From positions 248,001 through 312,000 of the forward strand of contig JAQWPT010000033.1 in the NCBI GenBank assembly GCA_029245245.1: a stretch of 64,000 nucleotides of DNA, written 5' to 3'. The stretch is from Phycisphaerales bacterium (GTDB lineage Bacteria > Planctomycetota > Phycisphaerae > Phycisphaerales > SM1A02). This document shows, in pieces, positions 25,041-33,377 of the stretch; positions within the stretch are counted from its first letter, which is position 1, and each line of letters starts with the position of its first letter. Made by a program: the position numbers and the translations under genes. The notes under the pieces are model-generated. The model was given only the letters and a program-made list of their open reading frames with translations. It was not told the DNA's origin and did not search any database.

Positions 25041-26054
25041 GTGTCATCAGATGTCATTTTCAACGTCGTCCTGCCCATCTTTCTCTTCGTCGTGGCAGGC
25101 TACCTCTTTCGAATCGTCGGCAAGTTCGATCGAAGTGAGAGCGGCAACCTGATCGGGTACGCGATGAAGGTCGCGATCCCGAGCATGATCATCGTCGCCC
25201 TCGCCAATGAGCCTGTGGCCGACTACGTGCCATACGTCAAGTTCTTCTTCACCTTCCTGGTGATCACGACGATCATCTTCCTGGCTGCGCTGGCGTGCGC
25301 AAAGATCTTCGGGATGCCCTGGCTGGAGGGGGCCTACTTCTCCGCAACGTGTTCGCTCTCGAACACCTGCATGATCGCGCTGCCGATCCTGGTGATGCTG
25401 CTGGGTCGCCCCGGCGCGGTCTATGGGATCCTCGGCGTGGTGAACCTGATCATCGGCCTGCAGGTCATGTCCTTCATCTACGATTTCCATCACGGCGCGG
25501 CCGATCAGTCGCTGACCAAGAACGTGTTGAAGTCGATCTGGAGTGCTGCCCGGCAGCCCTACTTCGTCGCCATGATCATCGGGGTTGTCATCTCCATCAC
25601 CGGCTGGAAGCTTCCTGGCACCATCGACACCACCTTGAACCTCTTCGGCGCAACCGTGGCCCCGGTCGCGCTGTTCGCCGTCGGCATCGATCTGGATTTC
25701 TCCGTCTTCAGGAAGCACGTGGTTCCGGTGCTCGGAGCGACCGTCTTCAAGCTCATTCTCATGCCGATCCTGGCGTGGTTCGGATGCCAGTGGATCGGCC
25801 TGGATCCGACCGCGACCGTGGCCGTGGTGCTCTGCAGTTCAGTCGCCGCCGCCAAGTGCCAGTATGGGGTGGCCAAGCAGAAGAACGTCTATGTCGAGCC
25901 CACCGCGGCGATCGTGGCCTGCACGACGGTGCTCTCGATCATCACGCTCGCAATCGTCATCATCCAGCTCAACGAGATGCATCCCGAGGTGTTCCAGATG
26001 GAGAAGACGTTCCATCACTTCCATCACGGGCACCATGCCGTCCCAGGTAGTTGA
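25041..26054 (+). CDS. AEC family transporter with His-rich C-terminus
   Basis: The 337-residue membrane protein has about ten hydrophobic segments in the auxin-efflux-carrier arrangement, with the two half-repeats seen in this family and the SNTCMIALPIL and ATVAPVALFAVGIDL stretches. AEC proteins move organic anions such as malate, malonate or auxin-like acids across the inner membrane. The GTG start has AGGAG seven bases upstream. The last residues, HHFHHGHH, form a natural polyhistidine tail that could bind metal. The bicupin gene follows after 58 bases, so a shared carboxylate substrate is possible. Confidence 0.85.
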   Translation: MSSDVIFNVVLPIFLFVVAGYLFRIVGKFDRSESGNLIGYAMKVAIPSMIIVALANEPVADYVPYVKFFFTFLVITTIIFLAALACAKIFGMPWLEGAYFSATCSLSNTCMIALPILVMLLGRPGAVYGILGVVNLIIGLQVMSFIYDFHHGAADQSLTKNVLKSIWSAARQPYFVAMIIGVVISITGWKLPGTIDTTLNLFGATVAPVALFAVGIDLDFSVFRKHVVPVLGATVFKLILMPILAWFGCQWIGLDPTATVAVVLCSSVAAAKCQYGVAKQKNVYVEPTAAIVACTTVLSIITLAIVIIQLNEMHPEVFQMEKTFHHFHHGHHAVPGS

Positions 26055-26112
26055 TTTCTGTCCGGCCGTCGCGGCGAGTGTACGTTCAACATTTTCATCC
26101 ATGAGGTGCCGC

Positions 26113-27126
26113 ATGTCGGTCGATCCATCAACCTGCTTCTTTTCGCAGGGCACGTTCAAGCAGCACGAACAGGGCGACGGGGGCTCCTTCAGCGTGCTGA
26201 CGTCCAAGCAGCTTCCCGGGCTGGGCCACATGTCCGTTGTCGATGTCACGCTTTCGGCAAATGGATTCGTCCGACCCGGTTGGCACACCAATGCCCAGAT
26301 GATCGGCTACTGCACTGCCGGCGAACTGGTCGTGACGGTGCATGGGCCATCTCTTCATGAGCGGTTCCGCGTGGGCAAGGGCGAGATCTTCTATGTCCCA
26401 CAGGGGGCGATCCATCACATCGTGAACGCCTGCAGTGGTGAATCAGTCGTCAAGTACGCATTCAACCACCACGATCCCGAAACGATGTCCCTGCATGACG
26501 CAGTGCTTGCCACGTCCAGCGAGGCGATCCAGTCGACAATGGGGACCGGCGAAGGCTTTCTCGATGGCCTGCGGACTGGTGCCGCTCAGGGGTGGATCGG
26601 TGTTTCCAGTGGTACTTCACCTCGCGTTGAGGCGTCGTCCAATCGATTCAAGTTCAACATCGAGGCGAGTGACAGGGTCGTACAGGCTGCCGGTGGTTAC
26701 CTCCAGGCCGGCTTGAAGGACAATCTTCCCGTACTCGACGGGGTCGGGATCCTGGGGTTCGGACTCAACCCGGGCGGCGCAGTCGAGCCGCATTGGCATC
26801 CGAACTCGGATGAAATCGTCTACATCACCAGTGGTCGCGCAAAAGCCATGCTCGTCACTCCCTTCGGGGAGGTGGAGGTCCAGGAGATCGGAGCCGGTGG
26901 CGGGTTCTATGCACCGGCGTCCTTTTACCACAGCATCGAGCAGGTCGGCAGCGAGGATGTCGAGGGGATCGCGTTCTTCAACAACGCGGAGATGGTCTAC
27001 GTGGGGCTCGGAGAGGCCCTCGGGGCATTCGATGATGACGTGCTTTCAGCGACATTCAACGTTGAACCGGGCCACTTCAAGGGAATGGACAAGCCTGGAG
27101 GCCCGAAGGTCATCGTCCCCGGGTGA
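26113..27126 (+). CDS. Bicupin protein, oxalate decarboxylase/germin-like
   Basis: The 337-residue protein has two cupin barrels. The C-terminal one keeps the metal site: HWHPNSDE supplies two His and a Glu, and FYHSIE supplies the last His. The N-terminal one is altered, with HTN in place of HxH and no Glu at the expected place, though IHHIVN remains. Oxalate decarboxylases have two intact Mn sites, so this is a related bicupin with probably one metal and an unknown substrate. The ATG at 26113 has GAGG six bases upstream; an ATG at 26101 is also in frame. It ends 25 bases from the convergent hppD. Confidence 0.85.
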   Translation: MSVDPSTCFFSQGTFKQHEQGDGGSFSVLTSKQLPGLGHMSVVDVTLSANGFVRPGWHTNAQMIGYCTAGELVVTVHGPSLHERFRVGKGEIFYVPQGAIHHIVNACSGESVVKYAFNHHDPETMSLHDAVLATSSEAIQSTMGTGEGFLDGLRTGAAQGWIGVSSGTSPRVEASSNRFKFNIEASDRVVQAAGGYLQAGLKDNLPVLDGVGILGFGLNPGGAVEPHWHPNSDEIVYITSGRAKAMLVTPFGEVEVQEIGAGGGFYAPASFYHSIEQVGSEDVEGIAFFNNAEMVYVGLGEALGAFDDDVLSATFNVEPGHFKGMDKPGGPKVIVPG

Positions 27127-27151
27127 CGCGTTCTCCCGCCGCGTGCAGGCC

Positions 27152-28327
27152 CTACAGGTTTCCGCGGCGATTCTGTTCGATTTCAAGAGCTTCAAAGAGC
27201 GCCTTGAAGTTGCCCTTGCCGAAACTCTGTGATCCACGGCGACAGATGATCTCGAAGAACAGCGTCGGACGATCCTGCAGGGGCATGGTGAACAGCTGCA
27301 GCAGATACCCCTCTTCGTCACGGTCGACGAGAATCCCGAGGTCCTTCACTCGCTGCTGGTCCTCTTCGATCATGCCGACTCGATCCCAGACGCCCTCGTA
27401 GTACTCGTCAGGGATGCGAAGGAAGTCGACGCCTCGGCCACGAAGTTCGGCGACCGAGTGCAGTTCGTCGTCGGTCCGGAAGGCGAGATGCTGGACGCCA
27501 GGGGTCTGGTCGTGCCAGTCGAGGTACTCCTCGATCTGGCTCTTGCGAAGCCCGTCGGCGGGCTCGTTGATCGGCATCTTGATCAGGTGGTTGCCCGAGG
27601 CCATGACCTTGCTCATCAGGGCAGAGTGCTCGGTGGAGATGTCCTGGTCGTCGAAGTGCTTGAAGAGGGAGAAGTCCATGACCTGGTCGTACCAGTCGAC
27701 CCACTGGTCCATCTTGCCTTCCTCGACATTGCCGACGCAATGGTCGACGTACTTGAGGCCGCAGGGGTTGGCGTCGTTGAACGTGTTGAGTTCGCTGGTT
27801 CGGTGAGAGAAGCCCGGGGCGAATCGTCCGCCGTCCTTGATGCGAGGGATGGCATATCCATCTTCCCGTGACACGAAGGAATGGACGACCTCGCCGTAGG
27901 TCTTGATGCCCGCCATGGTGATCCGGCCGGTGTCGTCGGAGTAGGACCGTGGATCGTAGGCAGATTCCCCGCCGTTGCGGATGGCCTGTTCCCAGGCCTT
28001 CTCGGCGTCGAACACGGTGAACGCGATATCCTTGACGCCGTCGCCGAATCGGCGGACGTGCTCGCACGATCCCTCCGTGGAGGAGAGGCCCGAGCACAGC
28101 AGCAGCCGGATGTTGCCCTGGGTGATCAGGTACTGGGCTTCTCGCCGGGCCCCGGTGGTGAGGTCACTGGCCTGGGTGATGTTGAAGCCGAAGCAGGACG
28201 CGTAGAAATGAGCGGCCTGCTTGGCGTTGCCGACATTGAAGCGGATGTGATCGACATCGATCAGGTGCAGTGGATCGTTCTTTGAACGCGCCTCTGCTTC
28301 CTGCATTTCCGACTTGATGGTGGACAT
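27152..28327 (-). CDS. hppD: 4-hydroxyphenylpyruvate dioxygenase
   Basis: With the ATG at 28327 (GGAG six bases upstream) the protein has 391 residues. The vicinal-oxygen-chelate fold is repeated twice, and the three Fe(II) ligands are seen in VDHCVGN, VQHLAFRTDD and FFEIICRRG. It converts 4-hydroxyphenylpyruvate to homogentisate, the substrate of HmgA in the same window. It carries the C-terminal GNFKALFEALE helix that closes the active site. A TACAAT -10 lies about 60 bases upstream. Confidence 0.96.
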   Translation of the reverse strand: MSTIKSEMQEAEARSKNDPLHLIDVDHIRFNVGNAKQAAHFYASCFGFNITQASDLTTGARREAQYLITQGNIRLLLCSGLSSTEGSCEHVRRFGDGVKDIAFTVFDAEKAWEQAIRNGGESAYDPRSYSDDTGRITMAGIKTYGEVVHSFVSREDGYAIPRIKDGGRFAPGFSHRTSELNTFNDANPCGLKYVDHCVGNVEEGKMDQWVDWYDQVMDFSLFKHFDDQDISTEHSALMSKVMASGNHLIKMPINEPADGLRKSQIEEYLDWHDQTPGVQHLAFRTDDELHSVAELRGRGVDFLRIPDEYYEGVWDRVGMIEEDQQRVKDLGILVDRDEEGYLLQLFTMPLQDRPTLFFEIICRRGSQSFGKGNFKALFEALEIEQNRRGNL

Positions 28328-28384
28328 GGCCATCTCCAAACAAAGTCGGATGCCCCGGTACGACCTCGGCATCCTTCCAACGTC

Positions 28385-28390
28385 ATTGTA
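28385..28390 (-). promoter_or_regulatory. -10 element of hppD
   Basis: TACAAT on the minus strand, the same hexamer as before queD, gives a leader of about 50 bases with GGAG. No good -35 at 16-18 bases. Confidence 0.35.
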
Positions 28391-28415
28391 GCTTTGGGCG
28401 CCGCGTGGGCCAGCG

Positions 28416-28982
28416 TCAATACCTGAGAACGGAGAACAGCGTTTCCGGCTCGAGGAGGCGGGCGCCGTCCAACTCGGATAACTCGATGAGCACGCTGATA
28501 CCGATGATTTCCGCACCGAGAGATTTCACGAGATTCCGGCAGGCCACCAGCGTTCCACCAGTGGCGATGAGGTCGTCCACGATGAGGACTCGCTGGCCGG
28601 GCTGGATCGCGTCGGTGTGGATCTGGAGTGCGCCTTTGCCGTACTCGAGTTCGTATTCCTCGGTGACGGTCTCGCCGGGAAGCTTGCCGGGCTTGCGGAC
28701 GGGAACAAAGCCGGTGTTGAGAGCGTGGGCGATCGCGGTGCCGAAGATGAAGCCACGAGATTCGGCGCCGATGACGACGTCGATCTCCTGCCCTCGATAG
28801 GGCTTGACCATCAGGTCCACGGCCATCGACAGGCCGTCGGGATTGGCCAGGAGGGGCGTGATATCACGAAACATGATTCCTTCGCTGGGAAAGTCCGGAA
28901 TGTCGCGAATCATGCCCTTGAGATCGCTGATCTTTCTGTCGAGAGAATCGGATGACGTCATGCTGGCCTCGGGTGTGCTCAT
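28416..28982 (-). CDS. apt: Adenine phosphoribosyltransferase
   Basis: The 188-residue protein has the Apt N-terminus DIPDFPSEGIMFRDITPLL and the PRPP-binding motif VLIVDDLIATGGT. It salvages adenine to AMP with PRPP. The ATG at 28982 has CATACT six bases upstream and no ribosome site; the ATG at 28961 has GAGG six bases upstream. Both are plausible, and the 28982 start fits the leaderless pattern of this window. It is divergent from groES, with overlapping -10 elements. Confidence 0.95.
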   Translation of the reverse strand: MSTPEASMTSSDSLDRKISDLKGMIRDIPDFPSEGIMFRDITPLLANPDGLSMAVDLMVKPYRGQEIDVVIGAESRGFIFGTAIAHALNTGFVPVRKPGKLPGETVTEEYELEYGKGALQIHTDAIQPGQRVLIVDDLIATGGTLVACRNLVKSLGAEIIGISVLIELSELDGARLLEPETLFSVLRY

Positions 28983-28987
28983 GCGGG

Positions 28988-28994
28988 TAGTATG
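28988..28994. promoter_or_regulatory. Shared divergent -10 region of apt and groES
   Basis: Plus strand TAGTAT (28988-28993) ends nine bases before the groES ATG. Minus strand CATACT (28994-28989) ends six bases before the apt ATG at 28982. Confidence 0.4.
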
Positions 28995-29002
28995 ACCGAT
29001 TC

Positions 29003-29323
29003 ATGGCCGAGTCGAAACAGGCAAATCAAACGATTGAGACGGTTGAGCCCATCGGAGACCGCGTCCTGATCCGCAAGGACCAGGACCGCAAGGTTACGAA
29101 GGAGGGGATCCATCTCCCCGACAAGATCGAGATTCCCACTCTCACGGGCCGTATCGTGGCCATCAGTGCCCAGGTTGCCAACGATGTCAACTACCCGATC
29201 CAGCAGTATGACAAGGTGCTCTTCAATCCCAAGCACGGAATCCCGGTGGATTTCGAGGGCGACAACCGCCTGTTCGTCATCCCCGTCGAGGATGTCGTGG
29301 CTGTCTTCCGCAAGGACGATTGA
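29003..29323 (+). CDS. groES: GroES-type co-chaperonin, orphan
   Basis: The 106-residue protein has the GroES barrel start PIGDRVLIRKD and a mobile-loop-like EGIHLPDK. The roof and C-terminal strands (QYDKVLFNPKHG, VIPVEDVVAVF) are divergent from classical GroES. GroES caps the GroEL chamber during folding. No groEL is adjacent; aroA follows after two bases. It may be one of several co-chaperonins in the genome. The start has a -10-like TAGTAT nine bases upstream and no ribosome site. Confidence 0.85.
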   Translation: MAESKQANQTIETVEPIGDRVLIRKDQDRKVTKEGIHLPDKIEIPTLTGRIVAISAQVANDVNYPIQQYDKVLFNPKHGIPVDFEGDNRLFVIPVEDVVAVFRKDD

Positions 29324-29325
29324 TC

Positions 29326-30648
29326 ATGGGAGCCCATGAGCGAATAATCGAGCCCGCGACCGGGCCGCTGTCCGGAGCCGTGCGCGTTCCCGGTTCCAAG
29401 AGCCTCTCGAACCGGGCCGTGATCCTGGCGGCGCTGGCCAGGGGTTCTTCCACGCTGGAAGGACTCCTTCGCAGTGACGACATCGATGCGCTGCTGGATG
29501 GACTCGAGCAGCTTGGCCTCGGCATTGATCGAAGTGGCGACGGCGTGCGCATCGAGGGTGGTGGGGGCACGCTTCCGGGCATGCCGGGACGGGTCACCAC
29601 GATCGACTGTGGACATGGCGGAACGCCGGCACGCTTCCTGCTGGCAGCGGCCTGCCTCAGTGCGGATGTTGTCGTGATCGATGGCAGTGATCGTCTCCGT
29701 CAGCGGCCCATGGCCGAGGGTGTGGAACTGCTTCGCGCCCTGGGGGCGACCATCGTGTCCGAGCATGGAGCCGATCGGCTCCCGCTTCGCGTCGAATCAT
29801 GCGGACTTCGTGGTGGTCGGCTTCGGGTCGGGCGCACCGCCTCAAGCCAGTACATCTCCGCCCTGATGCTCATTGCCCCGTTTCTTGACGAAGGAATCGA
29901 ACTCGAGTTCGACGGACCGCCCACCAGCGCTGCCTACATCCGCCTCACTGCGAGCGAACTGGAAGCATGGGGGGCCGGCGTGGAACTCCAGGAGCAGGCA
30001 GGAGAACTCGAACTGGTCCGGGTTCGTCCCGGCATGCTCGCGTCCAGGTCTCGGACCATCGAGCCCGATGCGAGTTCGGCCGCCTACTGGGCCGTCGCTG
30101 CCGCCATCAATCCAGGATCCCGCGTCAACGTACTCGGACTCCAGCCGGGCGATGCACAGCCGGATGCCGGTGTATTCGATGCGATCGTCCAGGCCGGCGC
30201 CGCGGTTGAGCCTCATGAAGACGGTTGCATCGTGCATGGCCCTCGCACCGTTCGCGGCTGGTCGTCCCTGGACGCGTCGGGCATGCCCGACGGGGCCGTG
30301 GCCCTGGCGGTCATGGCCGCGTGCGCGGTGACGACATCCACCATCACCGGCCTCTCGACGCTTCGAGTCAAGGAGAGCGATCGAATCGGTGCGATCCAGG
30401 CCCAACTGCAGCGCTGTGGAGCAGAAGTCCATGCGACGGATCATTCACTGCGGATCTCGCCAATCCCCACGCCGCAACTGAACGCGGAGGCACCAGGCGT
30501 CCTGGTCCATACCTACGACGATCACCGCATGGCAATGGCGTTCTCCCTTCTCGGGCTTCGGCGAGGCGGCATTCGAATCGAGGACCCGGAGTGCGTCACC
30601 AAGAGTTACCCGGGTTTCTACGAGGACCTGGAATCCCTCCAGGCCTGA
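29326..30648 (+). CDS. aroA: 3-phosphoshikimate 1-carboxyvinyltransferase (EPSP synthase)
   Basis: The 440-residue protein has the substrate-binding PGSKSLSNRA, the GGTPARFL region (usually GTxxRFL), TSAAYI, the catalytic Asp in MPDGAVALAVMA, LRVKESDRI and DDHRMAMAF. It transfers enolpyruvate from PEP to shikimate 3-phosphate, feeding chorismate to TrpE and other enzymes. It starts two bases after the groES stop. The Pro in GGTPARFL replaces the usual Ala or Gly, near the glyphosate-binding region, but its effect cannot be read from sequence alone. Confidence 0.95.
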   Translation: MGAHERIIEPATGPLSGAVRVPGSKSLSNRAVILAALARGSSTLEGLLRSDDIDALLDGLEQLGLGIDRSGDGVRIEGGGGTLPGMPGRVTTIDCGHGGTPARFLLAAACLSADVVVIDGSDRLRQRPMAEGVELLRALGATIVSEHGADRLPLRVESCGLRGGRLRVGRTASSQYISALMLIAPFLDEGIELEFDGPPTSAAYIRLTASELEAWGAGVELQEQAGELELVRVRPGMLASRSRTIEPDASSAAYWAVAAAINPGSRVNVLGLQPGDAQPDAGVFDAIVQAGAAVEPHEDGCIVHGPRTVRGWSSLDASGMPDGAVALAVMAACAVTTSTITGLSTLRVKESDRIGAIQAQLQRCGAEVHATDHSLRISPIPTPQLNAEAPGVLVHTYDDHRMAMAFSLLGLRRGGIRIEDPECVTKSYPGFYEDLESLQA

Positions 30649-30689
30649 TCAAAAGCGGCCCGGGTGGCCTCCGGGCTCCTGCGCTGGGA

Positions 30690-30695
30690 TACTGT
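30690..30695 (+). promoter_or_regulatory. -10-like TACTGT before the ABC exporter gene
   Basis: TACTGT ends seven bases before the ATG at 30703, with no ribosome site between. Confidence 0.3.
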
Positions 30696-30702
30696 GACGT
30701 CC

Positions 30703-32529
30703 ATGTCTTCCTTCTGGACATTCGCGGGAAAGATGGCACGCCACCGGCTCATGCTGGCAGCGGCCCTGTTCTTTGCGCTGCTGTCAGCCCTGGGTCTTGG
30801 CGTCGGCCTGCTGAGCCTTGCTCCGGTTCTGGAGCAGATCGTGCATCCGGATTCCGGCCGCGGCCTGGCTGAACTCGCCGTCGAGTTCAATGACTCGGGC
30901 CACTGGATCTCCGTTCCACAGTGGCTGATCAGCCTGCTTCCGTCGGACCAGTTCGATGGCGTAGTGCTGGTGCTGATCTTCCTGACCTGCCTGACGGTCG
31001 TGGGGGCCCTCTGCAACTTCACCCACCAGTACATCAGCCAGACCCTGACCACGAGAGCCGTGGCCGAGTTCAGGGAGGAACTGTTTCGAAAGGTCATTCG
31101 ACTCCCGCTCGGCATCGTGGTCAACAAGGGGCCCTCCGAGTACATCTCACGCCTCGTTCGTGATTCCGCCGCACTCCAGCAGGGACTCAATGCACTCACC
31201 GGAAAGACCGTGGCCCAGGTCACGAAGGGCTTCGCGGCATTGATTGCGGCGATGGTGTACGACTGGAAGATCGTCATCGTGGCGATCATCGTCGGTCCGA
31301 TCCTGGCAATCGTGCTTCGCAAACTGGCCAAGCGCGTGCGCCGCGGTTCGCGCGGCTCGCTGGCTGCCCAGCAGGAAATGCTCAAGCACAGCACTGAAAT
31401 CATGCATGGCCTCCGGGCCGTGAAGACGAGCACCGCCGAGGGCGAGAGCGAACAGGTGTTCGATGTCGTGAACCGCAGCGTCGTCAAGCACGAGTTGCGG
31501 ATGCGCATCGCCAGAGCGATGAGTGGTCCGATCGTGGAAACGCTGGCCATCATCGTGCTGAGCCTCCTGGCTGCGATTGCCTCCAAGAGCATTCTCAACG
31601 GATCGCTTTCGTTCGATGACTTCATCCTCTCGCTGATCGCGCTGGCAGTGGCTGCAACATCATTCCGGCCACTGGCGGGGATCATCAACGAGATCAGCGC
31701 TGCCGCCGCCCCGGCCGGCCGTATTCTCGAGATTCTCAACGAACCCATCGAACCACAGGGCGACGCGTTTGCGCCATTGCCTCGGCACGCCGAGTCCATC
31801 CAGTTCGATCATGTCGGCTTCACGTACGACGCAGCGGATGTCGCCGCACTTGAGGACATCTCGTTCACGATCCGCTTCGGTGAGCGCGTCGCCGTCGTCG
31901 GTCCCAACGGATCCGGCAAGACAACCATGCTCGGACTGCTTCCAAGGCTGCTGGTTCCCACCAACGGCCGGGTCCTCGTGGATGGGTTCGATATCGCCGA
32001 GGTCCAATTGGCCAGCATTCGAAGGCAGGTGGGCGTGGTTACGCAGGAATCGTTCATCATGAACGGAACGATTCGGCAGAACATCGCCTTCGGCGTCGAC
32101 GATGTCGACGAGGCGGCCATTCGCGAAGCGGCTCGCATCGCCCATGCGACGGACTTCATCGATGAACTTCCCCAGGGATGGGACACCATGGTGGCCGAGG
32201 GTGGCGCATCGCTGTCCGGCGGACAACGGCAGCGTCTCTCGATTGCACGGGCCCTGGTCCGGAATCCAGCGATTCTCATCCTTGATGAAGCCACGAGCCA
32301 GGTGGACTCCGGATCGGAAGTCGCCATTCGTGATGCAATCCGTGACGCAGGTGTCGATCGGACGATGCTCGTCATCGCCCACCGCATGGCGTCCGTGATC
32401 GATGCCGATCGGATCGTCGTGCTCGATGCGGGTCGCATCGTCGACATCGGAACCCACTCCGAACTCCTCAAGCGGTGCGATGTGTATTCGAAGTTGACTC
32501 GAACGAAACTGGTCGGTGTGGAGCAGTGA
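30703..32529 (+). CDS. MsbA-like ABC exporter, fused membrane and ATPase domains
   Basis: The 608-residue protein has about six membrane segments in residues 1-330 and an ATPase domain with Walker A VGPNGSGKTT at about residue 400, signature LSGGQRQRLSIARAL at about 504, Walker B ILILDEATSQVD and a switch His in IAHRMAS. It works as a homodimer and moves a lipid, glycan, peptide or drug outwards. The stop overlaps the GTG start of the binding-protein gene, so exporter and importer are translated together. Whether they share a substrate is unknown. Confidence 0.93.
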   Translation: MSSFWTFAGKMARHRLMLAAALFFALLSALGLGVGLLSLAPVLEQIVHPDSGRGLAELAVEFNDSGHWISVPQWLISLLPSDQFDGVVLVLIFLTCLTVVGALCNFTHQYISQTLTTRAVAEFREELFRKVIRLPLGIVVNKGPSEYISRLVRDSAALQQGLNALTGKTVAQVTKGFAALIAAMVYDWKIVIVAIIVGPILAIVLRKLAKRVRRGSRGSLAAQQEMLKHSTEIMHGLRAVKTSTAEGESEQVFDVVNRSVVKHELRMRIARAMSGPIVETLAIIVLSLLAAIASKSILNGSLSFDDFILSLIALAVAATSFRPLAGIINEISAAAAPAGRILEILNEPIEPQGDAFAPLPRHAESIQFDHVGFTYDAADVAALEDISFTIRFGERVAVVGPNGSGKTTMLGLLPRLLVPTNGRVLVDGFDIAEVQLASIRRQVGVVTQESFIMNGTIRQNIAFGVDDVDEAAIREAARIAHATDFIDELPQGWDTMVAEGGASLSGGQRQRLSIARALVRNPAILILDEATSQVDSGSEVAIRDAIRDAGVDRTMLVIAHRMASVIDADRIVVLDAGRIVDIGTHSELLKRCDVYSKLTRTKLVGVEQ

Positions 32530-33377
32530 TCCTGAGCCGGGCCGTACTGCTGGCGGCGATCACCTGCGTGTTGGTGGCCTGCGACCGACCCGCGGTGAAC
32601 CCGGAATCGTCATCTCTGCGTATCGCGTCATTTTCGCCCGCCTTGACGGACATGGCCCAGTCTCTGGGTCTCGGAGATCAAATCGTCGGCCGATCGGCAT
32701 TCTGCCGCAAGATCGACCCCTCGCTTCCTGTCGTGGGTGATCTCCATGCAATTGACTACGAACTGCTTGTTCGGGTCGATCCCACCCATGTGCTCGTCCA
32801 GGGTGATCCCGCGGGAGTGGATCCAGGACTTGCGGAACTGTCTGCGGCCAATGGATGGGAGTTGCTCGTGTACCGTCTTGACGGGGTCCAGGACATCAGG
32901 GACGCCTTTGAGAACATGCCGGCAAAGATGCTCGAAGCAGGCACGCCGCAGTTCCAGGCGAGCATGCTGGTTGTCCGTTCCCACTGCGAGGCCATCGATG
33001 CTGCGACCGCACGACCGATCCCATCGCTTGCCGGCCAACGTGTACTGCTGCTGTCGCCCATGGAGCCTCCGCTGGCATGGGGGACCGAAACCTGGATGGG
33101 CGAGTTGCTCGTTCGTCTTGGTGGGACGAATGCCATTGCGGCTCGTGGCTGGACGCAACTGGGCTGGGAGGACCTGCTTCGCATCGAAGCCGATCGAATC
33201 GTGCTCGTCAGTGAATCTCCACTTTCCGACGAGGGGCGGCTTCAGGACATGCTGGATCGCCGCCACTCGACGATCATCGATGTACTCGTGCACCCACAGG
33301 TGCACCTTCCCGCCACGAGCACTCCGGAGATTGCCAGTCGATTTCGAGCACTGCTCGAGCAGGGGGGGACGCAATGA
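32526..33377 (+). CDS. Periplasmic-binding lipoprotein of a BtuF/FecB-type ABC importer
   Basis: The GTG at 32526 has GGAG six bases upstream and overlaps the exporter stop by four bases. The 283-residue protein begins with a lipoprotein signal (VLLAAITCVLVAC). It has the class III two-lobe pattern with IASFSPALTDMAQSLGLGDQIVG in the first lobe, a long linking helix near residues 120-150 and a second lobe to RFRALLEQ. Proteins of this type deliver cobalamin, haem or ferric siderophore. The substrate is not fixed by visible motifs; no riboswitch is seen upstream. Confidence 0.85.
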   Translation: MILSRAVLLAAITCVLVACDRPAVNPESSSLRIASFSPALTDMAQSLGLGDQIVGRSAFCRKIDPSLPVVGDLHAIDYELLVRVDPTHVLVQGDPAGVDPGLAELSAANGWELLVYRLDGVQDIRDAFENMPAKMLEAGTPQFQASMLVVRSHCEAIDAATARPIPSLAGQRVLLLSPMEPPLAWGTETWMGELLVRLGGTNAIAARGWTQLGWEDLLRIEADRIVLVSESPLSDEGRLQDMLDRRHSTIIDVLVHPQVHLPATSTPEIASRFRALLEQGGTQ

